Part shown: piece by piece, positions 10,863-18,656 of the stretch
How the letters are laid out: the number at the start of each line of letters is the position of its first letter
Numbering within the stretch: the stretch's first letter is position 1
Source of the DNA: Pseudomonas sp. Bc-h
GTDB taxonomy: Bacteria > Pseudomonadota > Gammaproteobacteria > Pseudomonadales > Pseudomonadaceae
Length of the DNA stretch: 64,000 bases
Direction: 5' to 3'
Assembly (NCBI RefSeq): GCF_002080045.1
Contig: NZ_MUIN01000005.1
Location: 82,362 to 146,361, forward strand
Program-made: the position numbers and the translations under genes
The notes under the pieces: generated by a model
What the model saw: only the letters and a program-made list of their open reading frames with translations
What the model was told of the DNA's origin: nothing
Databases searched by the model: none

Positions 10863-10898
10863 GGATTTGTATCGATCCAACAGATCCAAGCCTTGCCC

Positions 10899-12035
10899 TC
10901 ACAGAGCCCGCGCAATGATCTCCTTCATGATCTCGTTGGTCCCCGCATAAATCCGCTGCACCCGCGCATCCGCCCAAGCCCGGGCAATCGGGTATTCCCA
11001 CATGAAACCGTAACCACCATGCAACTGCACGCACTCATCGAGCACCTTGCATTGCAGATCGGTAGACCAGTACTTGGCCATCGCGGCGGTCGGCACGTCG
11101 AGCTTGCCCTCCAGATGCAACTCCAGACAGCGATCGATGAAGGTGCGGCCAATCTGCACTTCGGTCGCGATTTCCGCCAGTTTGAAGCGCGTGTTCTGAA
11201 AATCGACGATGGCCTGACCGAATGCCTTGCGCTCGCGGGTGTAGTCCAGGGTCCATTGCAGCGCAGCCTCCGCCGAGGCAATCGCGCCGATGGCGACGGT
11301 GAGTCGCTCCTGAGGCAATTCCTGCATGAGGTACGCAAACCCCATACCGGCCTGGCCCAATAGATTCTCCTTGGGCACGCGGACGTCCTGAAAGAACAAT
11401 TCCGACGTGTCCTGCGCTTTCATGCCGACCTTCTCCAGGCGCTTGCCCTTCTCGAAGCCCGGCGTCCCCGCCTCCACCAGAAACAGGCTAGTGCCCTTGG
11501 CGCCCGCCTTGGGATCGGTCTTGGCGACCACGATCACCAGATCCGCCAGAAACCCGTTGGTGATGAAAGTCTTCGAGCCGTTTATGACGTACTCGTCGCC
11601 ATCAAGCACGGCGGTGGTTTTTACACCTTGCAGATCGGAGCCCGCGCCAGGCTCGGTCATGGCGATGGCCGTGACCAACTCTCCGGAGACCATTTTCGGC
11701 AGGTATTTGAGCTTCAGCGCTTCGCTGCCGTAATGAAGGATGTAGGGCGCGACGATGTCCGAGTGCAGGGAAAATCCGATGCCGGTCAGACCCAACCGGT
11801 AGATTTCTTCGATCACCACAGTGGTATAGAGGAAGTCCGCCGCCATGCCGCCGTACTCTTCCGGCAGGTGCGAACACAGCATGCCCTGCTCCCCTGCCTT
11901 GTTCCACAGTGCACGGTCGACATGCCCCTGCTTCTCCCACTGCGCATGAAACGGCGCCGCTTGCTGCTCGAGAAACTTGCGGACGCTGTCACGGAAAAGC
12001 TCGTGCTCGGAGCTGAAGAGTGTTCTTGGAAGCAT
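10899..12035 (-). CDS. Acyl-CoA dehydrogenase, long-chain (LCAD)-like
   Basis: A 378-residue flavoprotein with the N-terminal helical, central beta-barrel and C-terminal helical domains of the family. FAD/substrate motifs include AMTEPGAGSDLQGV and QLHGGYGFMWEYPIARAWADARV. The C-terminal loop reads YAGTNEI, where medium-chain enzymes have YEGT. As in LCAD and isovaleryl-CoA enzymes, the catalytic glutamate is probably instead in the helix following MQELPQERL (ASAEAALQW). It oxidises an acyl-CoA to the 2-enoyl-CoA and donates electrons to ETF. The ATG at 12035 gives normal family length; the frame stays open upstream without homology. Confidence 0.88.
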   Translation of the reverse strand: MLPRTLFSSEHELFRDSVRKFLEQQAAPFHAQWEKQGHVDRALWNKAGEQGMLCSHLPEEYGGMAADFLYTTVVIEEIYRLGLTGIGFSLHSDIVAPYILHYGSEALKLKYLPKMVSGELVTAIAMTEPGAGSDLQGVKTTAVLDGDEYVINGSKTFITNGFLADLVIVVAKTDPKAGAKGTSLFLVEAGTPGFEKGKRLEKVGMKAQDTSELFFQDVRVPKENLLGQAGMGFAYLMQELPQERLTVAIGAIASAEAALQWTLDYTRERKAFGQAIVDFQNTRFKLAEIATEVQIGRTFIDRCLELHLEGKLDVPTAAMAKYWSTDLQCKVLDECVQLHGGYGFMWEYPIARAWADARVQRIYAGTNEIMKEIIARAL

Positions 12036-12182
12036 GGGACACCTTGGCGTGGAGGGATTGTCGGACACAATGGTCCGCTGAGCGTATGCCGAGCCAGTTG
12101 ACGACGACACTGGACACATCAGACAAAAAATAAGACGATCACGCCGTTGCTTGACCACTTTCCCATATAAGAACAACAGATT
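12036..12182. promoter_or_regulatory. Divergent region between the acyl-CoA dehydrogenase and the GlxA-type regulator
   Basis: A non-coding gap of 147 bases that must contain both promoters. No confident -35/-10 pair was seen. Its right end holds an A-rich motif described separately. Confidence 0.3.
12169..12176 (+). promoter_or_regulatory. Candidate Hfq/Crc (AAnAAnAA) motif at the regulator start
   Basis: AAGAACAA ends six bases before the ATG of the GlxA-type regulator, where a Shine-Dalgarno sequence would be expected. It fits the Pseudomonas catabolite-activity consensus AAnAAnAA. Binding there would block translation of the cluster regulator. Confidence 0.4.
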
Positions 12183-13178
12183 ATGTCTACTCAACAAAAC
12201 GTGCCGTTGCGGCGCGTCAGCATCCTCGCGATTGACGGAATCTTCGCTTCCACCCTCACCCAGGCCAAAGACTTCTTCCATCTGGCCAGCCTGCGCTATG
12301 GCAAACAGTTGGGCCAGGGCCTCAAACCCGCTTTCGAGACGCGATTGGTCAGCCCCGACGGACAACAGGTGCGCAGCTTCAGTGAAGTGGTGTTGCCAGT
12401 CGACGGCGCGCTGGAAAACGCCGACATCATCATCCTTCCGGCCTTCGTCGACAATTTCGACACCCTGCGCGAACGCTATCCACAGATCCTGCCCTGGCTG
12501 CGCGAACAGCACGCTCGAGGCGCTGTACTCTGTGGAGAAGCCAGCGGCGTCTTCTGGCTGGCCGAGGCAGGCCTGCTGGACGGCAAGGAAGCCACCACCT
12601 ACTGGCGCTTCTTCAATGAGTTCGCCGAGCGCTTCCCGAAAGTACTGCTCAATCAGGAAAAACACCTGACCGATGCCGACAACCTGTACTGCGCTGGCGG
12701 CACGATTTCGGCGTGCGACCTTTACATCTACCTGATCGAGCGTTTCTGCGGGGCCAACGTCGCGCAGACCGTGGCCCGAGACATTCTGTATGAAGTGCAG
12801 CGCAGCTATGCGCCAGGTCGCATGGGGTTTGGCGGCCAGAAGCTGCATCAGGACGTGATCATCCTGCAGATCCAGCATTGGCTGGAGGAACACTTCGCTG
12901 ACAAATTCCGCTTCGAAGATGTCGCCCGCGAACACGGCATGAGCATTCGCAATTTCATGCGCCGCTTCCAGACCGCCACCGGAGACAAACCGCTGCATTA
13001 CCTGCAACGCCTGCGTATCGAAACCGCCAAGGGCCTGCTCTCCGGTTCACGCAAAAGCATCAAGACCATCAGCTACGAAGTCGGCTACGACGACGCCAGC
13101 TTTTTCGCACGGCTGTTCCGGCAACACACCGACCTGTCGCCAAACCAGTACCGCCAGCAGTTTCAGCAGGCGGCCTGA
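12183..13178 (+). CDS. GlxA/FtrA-type transcriptional regulator (DJ-1/PfpI domain plus AraC HTH)
   Basis: A 331-residue protein with two domains. Residues about 12-190 form a class I glutamine amidotransferase-like DJ-1/PfpI domain, with the elbow GAVLCGEASGVFWLA. Residues about 225-328 form an AraC/XylS double helix-turn-helix (FEDVAREHGMSIRNFMRRF and ISYEVGYDDASFFARLFRQ). Regulators of this type in pseudomonads control catabolism of amino-group compounds, such as carnitine, arginine or glycine betaine. It is divergent from the dehydrogenase and 111 bases upstream of the flavoenzyme gene, so it probably controls the four genes that follow. The Shine-Dalgarno sequence is poor. Confidence 0.85.
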   Translation: MSTQQNVPLRRVSILAIDGIFASTLTQAKDFFHLASLRYGKQLGQGLKPAFETRLVSPDGQQVRSFSEVVLPVDGALENADIIILPAFVDNFDTLRERYPQILPWLREQHARGAVLCGEASGVFWLAEAGLLDGKEATTYWRFFNEFAERFPKVLLNQEKHLTDADNLYCAGGTISACDLYIYLIERFCGANVAQTVARDILYEVQRSYAPGRMGFGGQKLHQDVIILQIQHWLEEHFADKFRFEDVAREHGMSIRNFMRRFQTATGDKPLHYLQRLRIETAKGLLSGSRKSIKTISYEVGYDDASFFARLFRQHTDLSPNQYRQQFQQAA

Positions 13179-13289
13179 GCGGTCTAGGCGATTCTCAGAC
13201 AACGTGTGCGCTACATAGCTATGACCTTCCTGCCAGCCCTCTTCAGTAGCCTGATTCTCATCACGCCACGCTGAAGAGGACCGGTCAGG

Positions 13290-15233
13290 ATGACCATCGG
13301 ATCAAGCTACGATTACCCCGCCAAGATAGCCAGACACTTTGCCGCCCAACCCCATTCGGGCTGGGCCGCACGTTTCCCCAACCCACCCGACCTGTGCTTC
13401 GACTACCGCAAGTTGCTTGAACAGCCCGGCGGTATCGCCAGCGCCCGCCCTACACCTCACAGAATTTGCATCGTCGGTGCCGGGGTCACCGGGCTGGTGG
13501 CCGCTCGCGAACTTCTGCGCTGCGGGTTCACCGATGTCACGCTGATCGAGCAGTCCCGTCGTATCGGTGGGCGTCATCTGACGATCACACGCCCAACTGC
13601 CGAGGGCGATGCCCCCACGACGCCCTTCGAAATGGGCGCCATGCGCATGCCATTTTTCAATACCCACGATGAGGCACCCAAAGAGGGACGCTCATTGATG
13701 GCGTACTACTCACAGTTGTTCGATCTGAAAATCTCCGACTTCCCCAACCCCGGCACTCCTGCCGTCAACGCAACCGGCATCTATCTCCAGGAGGGTTTAC
13801 TGGCAGACGCGCAAACGCCCGAGCTGCTGATCTGGAATAACCCCGAAGGTCACACTCCGCCGCCTACTGAACAGCTGCAGACCGTATTCAACAAGTGGCA
13901 AGCCTTCGCCCACCGAATGACGCGTCAAGTGGCTGCGGTCTATGGCAGCAGTCAATGGGAGGCCATGTGGGCAGCCATCGTCGAGCATTACCAGGCCCTC
14001 TCTTTTCGCGACCTGGTCAAGCTCGCGCCTCTGACGCAATGGAGCAAGAAAGACCCCGGAAATTTCGGCGGCTTGGGGATGACGCCCGAAGAGTCGAGAA
14101 TCTTCTACTCCATTGGCATCGGCGACGGCAGTTGGGGGGCGTTCTACGACGTCTGTAGCCTTTATCCGATCCGCACCGCGATCTTCGGCTTCAGCAGCCA
14201 TCTACAACTGGTTCATGGCCGAGTGGATAATAACGGCCTGCCGCTGGCATCTCCCCTTTTGGACGCGGGCACGGTGCGCGACAGCCAGGGGCTGGCGTTC
14301 GAAGCCCCTCGGTATATCGGTCTCGCAGCATTGGATGAATGCTTGCTGTATATGCCGATAGACGAGACTCGGTCTTCGTTTTATCAACACAGTCTGGAGC
14401 GTGAAGCGGGGCTGCTGATGAATTCCTGCGTGACGAAACTCAGCAAACAGGCAGACGGAAGGACGCGGGTGCATGTTGAGTCGCAAACCGGTGACAGCAA
14501 TTGCTCGAGGTTTGACGACTTCGACTCGGTCATTCTGACGCTGCCCTCCTGGCTCATCGAAACTCAGCTTCAGCTCGAGGGGTATTCGAAATCGGAACTG
14601 CCCTACTCCATTGTCAATGCCTACAAAACGGCGCACTGGGAAACCAGTTGCAAGGTCTATGCGCCTCTCAAGAAGACCTTTCTCTCAAATAACTCAAAGA
14701 TCCCTCAGATATTGGTCACAGACAGTTTCGTGCATGACGTTTACATGTACCGCTACAACGACCGTTACCCGGACGACTGCATTTTATTGAGTTACACCTG
14801 GGAGGATGACGCGACCAAACTCGCATCATTCGCGGACAAGGAACTTGTGCAGAAATGCATGGATGAACTTGATCGTATTCTGATGAGTTGCGGCAACATC
14901 CAGGAACGCCTTTCACCTTTCATCGACGCTGAGCAAGCCGTTGTGCAGCGCTGGGTCACGGACCGCAATGCGCTCGGTTGCGCCAAGCTCTACCGGGCGG
15001 GCACCTACCACGACGCGGTGAGCCTGATGAGCTATAACCGCGAATACGGCGCGCAATCGGGACTGTATCTGTCGGGCGAGTCCTTTTCGGTCGATGCCGG
15101 CTGGACGGAGCCGTGCCTGCGTGGCGCTGTGGACGCGGTCATTCATATTTGTGACAAGACCGGCGCGCAGTTCAATGGCGGTTTTTCGATGAATGACTAT
15201 CCGCACTATCAGCTGCCAACTAACGCTTCTTAG
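13290..15233 (+). CDS. Flavin-dependent amino-acid 2-monooxygenase-like enzyme (IaaM/DavB/PAO family)
   Basis: A 647-residue FAD enzyme. The dinucleotide fold reads RICIVGAGVTGLVAARELL (GxGxxG near residue 62), followed by RRIGGRH and FEMGAMRMPFF. Near residue 500 is LSYTWEDD, a block shared with tryptophan 2-monooxygenase (IaaM) and phenylalanine 2-monooxygenase. The C-terminal flavin motif is GESFSVDAGWTEPCLRGAVDAV near residue 596. Family members decarboxylate an amino acid oxidatively to an amide; the substrate here is not known. At 647 residues it is longer than IaaM and DavB (about 560 as I recall). A GAGGACCGGTCAGG precedes the ATG. The next gene encodes a matching amidase. Confidence 0.8.
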   Translation: MTIGSSYDYPAKIARHFAAQPHSGWAARFPNPPDLCFDYRKLLEQPGGIASARPTPHRICIVGAGVTGLVAARELLRCGFTDVTLIEQSRRIGGRHLTITRPTAEGDAPTTPFEMGAMRMPFFNTHDEAPKEGRSLMAYYSQLFDLKISDFPNPGTPAVNATGIYLQEGLLADAQTPELLIWNNPEGHTPPPTEQLQTVFNKWQAFAHRMTRQVAAVYGSSQWEAMWAAIVEHYQALSFRDLVKLAPLTQWSKKDPGNFGGLGMTPEESRIFYSIGIGDGSWGAFYDVCSLYPIRTAIFGFSSHLQLVHGRVDNNGLPLASPLLDAGTVRDSQGLAFEAPRYIGLAALDECLLYMPIDETRSSFYQHSLEREAGLLMNSCVTKLSKQADGRTRVHVESQTGDSNCSRFDDFDSVILTLPSWLIETQLQLEGYSKSELPYSIVNAYKTAHWETSCKVYAPLKKTFLSNNSKIPQILVTDSFVHDVYMYRYNDRYPDDCILLSYTWEDDATKLASFADKELVQKCMDELDRILMSCGNIQERLSPFIDAEQAVVQRWVTDRNALGCAKLYRAGTYHDAVSLMSYNREYGAQSGLYLSGESFSVDAGWTEPCLRGAVDAVIHICDKTGAQFNGGFSMNDYPHYQLPTNAS

Positions 15234-15249
15234 TCCGCCAACTAACCGC

Positions 15250-15275
15250 GATCGGCTTTTAATCAAAAGCCGATC
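15250..15275. repeat. Perfect 11-bp inverted repeat downstream of the flavoenzyme gene
   Basis: GATCGGCTTTT and AAAAGCCGATC pair perfectly around an AATC loop, 16 bases after the stop codon. No T-run follows, so it looks more like an mRNA-stabilising or processing hairpin, or an attenuator, than a plain terminator. Confidence 0.6.
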
Positions 15276-15282
15276 CAGACAG

Positions 15283-15330
15283 CCCACTACTAAACCAACT
15301 AACAAACCAACTACACAGCCAACAAGAATT
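15283..15330 (+). repeat. Four imperfect 12-base tandem repeats in the 13290-gene/amidase gap
   Basis: Units CCCACTACTAAA, CCAACTAACAAA, CCAACTACACAG and CCAACAAGAATT follow one another directly. In one frame they read as Pro-Thr-x-x repeats, but that frame matches neither neighbouring gene. The related word CCAACTAAC also occurs at 15216 and 15238. Confidence 0.6.
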
Positions 15331-15407
15331 TTCCTATAGGAATCTCAGAAACGGCCTGCTTGAGCAATTCGAATGAATATCGGCCTAATGAAAACGCCAT
15401 TCAAACG

Positions 15408-15415
15408 AATAATAA
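15408..15415 (+). promoter_or_regulatory. Candidate Hfq/Crc (AAnAAnAA) motif before the amidase start
   Basis: AATAATAA lies 13 bases before the ATG at 15429 and next to its weak AGG ribosome-binding sequence. It fits the catabolite-activity consensus and supports this start over the upstream TTG. Confidence 0.4.
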
Positions 15416-15428
15416 ACAGGCCAAACTC

Positions 15429-16322
15429 ATGCATGCAGCAAAATCCGTCAGTCCCGTCCGCGTTGCCGTTATCCAGTGCGATCCACAATCCGGAGCGGAA
15501 AACCGCGAGCGCAACATGGCGCTCAGCCTGAGCCTCGCACAGCAAGCAGTGGAAGGCGGCGCCAATCTGATCGTGCTCCCCGAGCTATCGAGCACCGGTT
15601 ACACCTTCCAGACCCGCGAACAGGCGTTCCTCCACGCAGAAGCGGTCCCCGAGGGCGCGAGCGTTCAAAAGTGGATCAGCTTCGCCCGTGCCAACAATGT
15701 CTATCTCGCTGCCGGCCTGGTCGAGCAGGCCGGCATGAAGCTATTCGACTCGGCCGTACTGGTGGGGCCTGAGGGTTTCATCGGGGTGTATCGCAAGGCG
15801 CATCTGTGGAATCAGGAGAAGCTCTGGTTTTCGCCAGGGGATCTGGGGTTCCCGGTCTTCGAAACGCCCATCGGCCGCATCGGCCTCTTGATCTGCTGGG
15901 ACATCTGGTTTCCAGAGGTGCCGCGGCTGCTGAGCCAGCAAGGTGCGGACATCATCTGCAGCCTGAACAACTGGGTCTGGACGCCGCCTCCGCTGTTCGA
16001 TGAGGCCGGCCGGTGCATGGCGAGCTATCTGACCATGACCGCGGCACACGTCAACAACGTATTCATCGCCGCAGCCAACCGGGTCGGGACTGATCGTGGA
16101 GAACGCTTCCTCGGCTGTTCGCTGATCGCCGGCACCAACGGCTGGCCGCTCGGGCCTGTGGCCGATGCCGAGCAGGAAACCATCCTTTTCGCCGACATTG
16201 ACCTGAGCAGCACTCGCAGCGCGCCTATCTGGAACGACCTCAACGACCTGCACCGGGATCGCCGCGCGGACCTGTACGACGCCATGCTCGGCTACACCGG
16301 CCATCCACAACTGCCACGCTGA
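15429..16322 (+). CDS. Nitrilase-superfamily amidase (carbon-nitrogen hydrolase)
   Basis: A 297-residue hydrolase with the complete nitrilase-superfamily triad: E52 (VLPELSSTGY), K123 (YRKAHLW) and C156 (LLICWDIWFPE). The WDIWFPE surroundings and length suit an amidase rather than a branch such as NAD synthetase; an aliphatic nitrilase remains possible. Next to a 2-monooxygenase it resembles the DavB-DavA arrangement, in which the oxygenase makes an amide and this enzyme releases acid and ammonia. I chose ATG 15429, which places the first beta strand (VRVAVIQCD) eight residues in. A TTG at 15360 would add 23 low-complexity residues. The next gene starts ten bases after its stop. Confidence 0.82.
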   Translation: MHAAKSVSPVRVAVIQCDPQSGAENRERNMALSLSLAQQAVEGGANLIVLPELSSTGYTFQTREQAFLHAEAVPEGASVQKWISFARANNVYLAAGLVEQAGMKLFDSAVLVGPEGFIGVYRKAHLWNQEKLWFSPGDLGFPVFETPIGRIGLLICWDIWFPEVPRLLSQQGADIICSLNNWVWTPPPLFDEAGRCMASYLTMTAAHVNNVFIAAANRVGTDRGERFLGCSLIAGTNGWPLGPVADAEQETILFADIDLSSTRSAPIWNDLNDLHRDRRADLYDAMLGYTGHPQLPR

Positions 16323-16332
16323 GGAGCCGGTC

Positions 16333-17550
16333 ATGAACAATGCCTTTCGCCGGGAATATGACCGGCACGTGCGTCGACAGATCTTCGGCTCGTTGCTCGC
16401 CGTTTCCGGCCTGCTCACAGCCATCACCCTTTCTGTCATCAGTGGTCTGTGGCTGGTGCGAGAGCTTGAACTACAAACTGCGTGGCCGAGCTACAACGAC
16501 CTTGCTCAGAACCTGCATCTGCCAGCGTCCTGGTGGCGCTGGCTGGTCGGGGATATCAGCGAGTTCGCCTTTTACAAACACGAGTTCGCCTCCATCGGCT
16601 TGCTGGCCGGTGCGGCACTGGCGTATTTCGGCAGTCGCAACAGCAAGGCCTGGGCAGGCTTCCCCATCTGCTACGGCACGGGGTTGTGGCCATGGCTTGC
16701 CATCAGTTCATTGCTGGGGCTGTTGCTGAGTAACCTGCTCTGGGGCTGGACGCTGTCGGAGCAAAGCTGGCAGCCCACCTTCGTCGCCTTCGTTTCCCTG
16801 CCAGCAGCGATGGTGCTGCTGTTCGGTCGAGGCTGGCGGGTGGCGGTCACCGGCGCGCTGCTGGGTGCGATTCTGGTCACACCGACGGCATTGCTGATCG
16901 TCAACCATGTCTGCAAGCCCATGGAGTTGCCTGCGGTTGTCGGCAATGTGCTGGGCATGGCCCTGGCCAGCGTCATCGCGTTTCTGCTGTGCCGCTGGTT
17001 TCCTCAGTTAGTACGCGGCCGGGAATCCACGAGCGACCAAGCCAGCGTTTCGACTATTTCATCGCCTGCGCCGACCTACGGAGCCTGGTGGACAGTGCGC
17101 CGCATCCTGGCTGACTTTTCCGAGGCGCCGTTCTTCGGCAACGAGCTGGCAAGCCTGGGATTGCTGCTGGGGGTGCTACTGGCCTTTGTGATCAACCCGG
17201 ACAGCCCCGCGTATGGCTCCGGTCTGCTACCGGCAATTATCGCAGGGCAGTTCCTGAGCGCGGCCATAGGCGTGCTGATATGGCGCACGCAGTGGATTCG
17301 TCTCGGCTGGTACCCGACCTACATTCCGCTGGTTTCGGTAGTACCCGCCGCTGTCTTGATCCATGGCGCGGGTTTATCGGTAATCCTGTCGAGTGCCTTG
17401 CTCGGGGCGCTGATCGCGCCGCCCCTGGCCACGGCAATTGCCGCCCGTTTGCCAACATACATGCATGCTTACATCGCCAACGTTTTGTCGATGGCCTTCA
17501 GTACACTGTTGATCGTGCCCTTGGCAGGCGCATTGCAACAGTGGGTCTAA
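16333..17550 (+). CDS. Polytopic membrane protein with internal duplication, family not recognised
   Basis: A 405-residue protein with about ten hydrophobic helices. Two halves resemble each other: residues about 67-220 begin WWRWLVGDISEFAFY then HEFASIGLLAG, and residues about 252-405 begin WWTVRRILADFSEAPFF then NELASLGLLLG. A Ser/Thr-rich linker around residues 225-248 separates them. Such tandem duplication is typical of transporters. The position between an amidase and an asparaginase suggests uptake of the pathway's amino acid or amide, or export of its product; this is inference. GAGGAG precedes the ATG, ten bases after the amidase stop. Confidence 0.75.
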   Translation: MNNAFRREYDRHVRRQIFGSLLAVSGLLTAITLSVISGLWLVRELELQTAWPSYNDLAQNLHLPASWWRWLVGDISEFAFYKHEFASIGLLAGAALAYFGSRNSKAWAGFPICYGTGLWPWLAISSLLGLLLSNLLWGWTLSEQSWQPTFVAFVSLPAAMVLLFGRGWRVAVTGALLGAILVTPTALLIVNHVCKPMELPAVVGNVLGMALASVIAFLLCRWFPQLVRGRESTSDQASVSTISSPAPTYGAWWTVRRILADFSEAPFFGNELASLGLLLGVLLAFVINPDSPAYGSGLLPAIIAGQFLSAAIGVLIWRTQWIRLGWYPTYIPLVSVVPAAVLIHGAGLSVILSSALLGALIAPPLATAIAARLPTYMHAYIANVLSMAFSTLLIVPLAGALQQWV

Positions 17551-17578
17551 GCCTTCCATTCGTTCAAGAGAAATCACC

Positions 17579-18562
17579 ATGACCAAACCCGTACTCGCCA
17601 TTGCCGCTTTGGGTGGCACGGTCAGCATGCAGGCACAGGCCGGCCACAGAGGCGTGATGCCGAGCCTGACCGGAGAAGCCATGCTGGCGGCGGTTCCAGG
17701 GCTCTCGGCGCTAGCAGACGTGCATGCCGAAACCCTTTGCCTGCGCCCCAGTGCGTCACTGGATTTCGAAGACTTGCTGCGTCTGCTCGACTGGGCCAAC
17801 CGCCAGGTCGATTCAGGGGCACAGGGCGTTATCGTGACTCAAGGCACCGACACGATGGACGAAACAGCGTTCTTTCTGGATCTGCTGTGGGAAAAGGATG
17901 CACCGTTGATCATCACCGGGGCCATGCGGGCCGCCACCCAGCCAGGCGCCGATGGACCGGCTAACCTGCTGGCTGCAGCCCAGGTTGCGCTGGATGAAGG
18001 CAGCTGTAGGCGTGGTGTGCAGGTCGTCATGAACGACCAGATCCACAGCGCCAGATACGTCAGCAAATGCGACTCGCTGGCCGTCCATGCCTTTGCGTCA
18101 CCGCTGTTCGGCCCTCAGGGGCTGATCATCGAGGGTCGCGCGGTCTATCTGAAACCTGCGCATACGCGCTCCACCCTTCCCGCTCCGGAACGTCGCCATC
18201 ATCACATCGCCCTGCTCGAAGCCACCTTAGGGGACGCTCCGCTGATTCTGGAGCGGGTTGTCGATCTGGGGTACAGCGGCGTTGTGATCGCGGGCTTCGG
18301 TGCTGGACACGTTTCCCGAGAGTGGGCTCAGGTTATCGGGAATCTCGCCGCCACGATTCCAGTGATCGTCAGCACGCGAACCGGATCGGGTTCGACGGCA
18401 CGCGAAACCTATGGGTTCGAAGGCGGAGAACTGGATTTGATCTCGAAGGGCGCCCGGATGTCGGGACTGCTCAGCGCGAGAAAAGCGAGAATTCTGCTAT
18501 GGCTGCTGGTTGGCTGTAAGCGAGAGGGTGAACTGGAGGACTGGCTGGCACCGACTTATTGA
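17579..18562 (+). CDS. L-asparaginase / glutaminase-asparaginase family amidohydrolase
   Basis: A 327-residue enzyme of the asparaginase N-terminal/C-terminal two-domain family. The nucleophile threonine is T14 (ALGGTVSM). The second catalytic block GTDT is in VTQGTDTMDETAFFLDLL, near residues 88-91, and TGAMRAATQPGADGPANLLAA follows. No signal peptide is visible, so it is probably cytoplasmic. It may hydrolyse asparagine, glutamine or another side-chain amide. It is the last gene of the accessory cluster, 28 bases after the membrane protein gene, and is followed by a REP pair. Confidence 0.85.
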   Translation: MTKPVLAIAALGGTVSMQAQAGHRGVMPSLTGEAMLAAVPGLSALADVHAETLCLRPSASLDFEDLLRLLDWANRQVDSGAQGVIVTQGTDTMDETAFFLDLLWEKDAPLIITGAMRAATQPGADGPANLLAAAQVALDEGSCRRGVQVVMNDQIHSARYVSKCDSLAVHAFASPLFGPQGLIIEGRAVYLKPAHTRSTLPAPERRHHHIALLEATLGDAPLILERVVDLGYSGVVIAGFGAGHVSREWAQVIGNLAATIPVIVSTRTGSGSTARETYGFEGGELDLISKGARMSGLLSARKARILLWLLVGCKREGELEDWLAPTY

Positions 18563-18577
18563 GAGCAGATACCTAAC

Positions 18578-18640
18578 AGTGCGGCTTGCCGGCGGTGGCG
18601 TATTGGAGATGGCTACCGCCGGCAAGCCGGCTTCTACATA
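18578..18640. repeat. REP-type inverted pair (copy 3)
   Basis: Arms GCTTGCCGGCGGTGGC and GCTACCGCCGGCAAGC, about 14 bases apart, ending CTTCTACAT. It closes the accessory cluster on its right side, between convergent genes. Confidence 0.82.
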
Positions 18641-18656
18641 AGAATCGCTTGGTCGG

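Noticed and set aside
13290..15233. Calling the flavoenzyme iaaM and the cluster an indoleacetic acid operon
   Set aside because: Motifs place it in the 2-monooxygenase family, but identity looks moderate, the protein is longer than IaaM, and the neighbouring amidase is not IaaH. The substrate is open.
15232..15339. Frameshifted C-terminal extension of the flavoenzyme carrying Pro-Thr repeats
   Set aside because: The normal C-terminus already follows the conserved flavin motif and ends cleanly; no slippery sequence is seen at the stop. Kept only as a possibility in the spacer finding.
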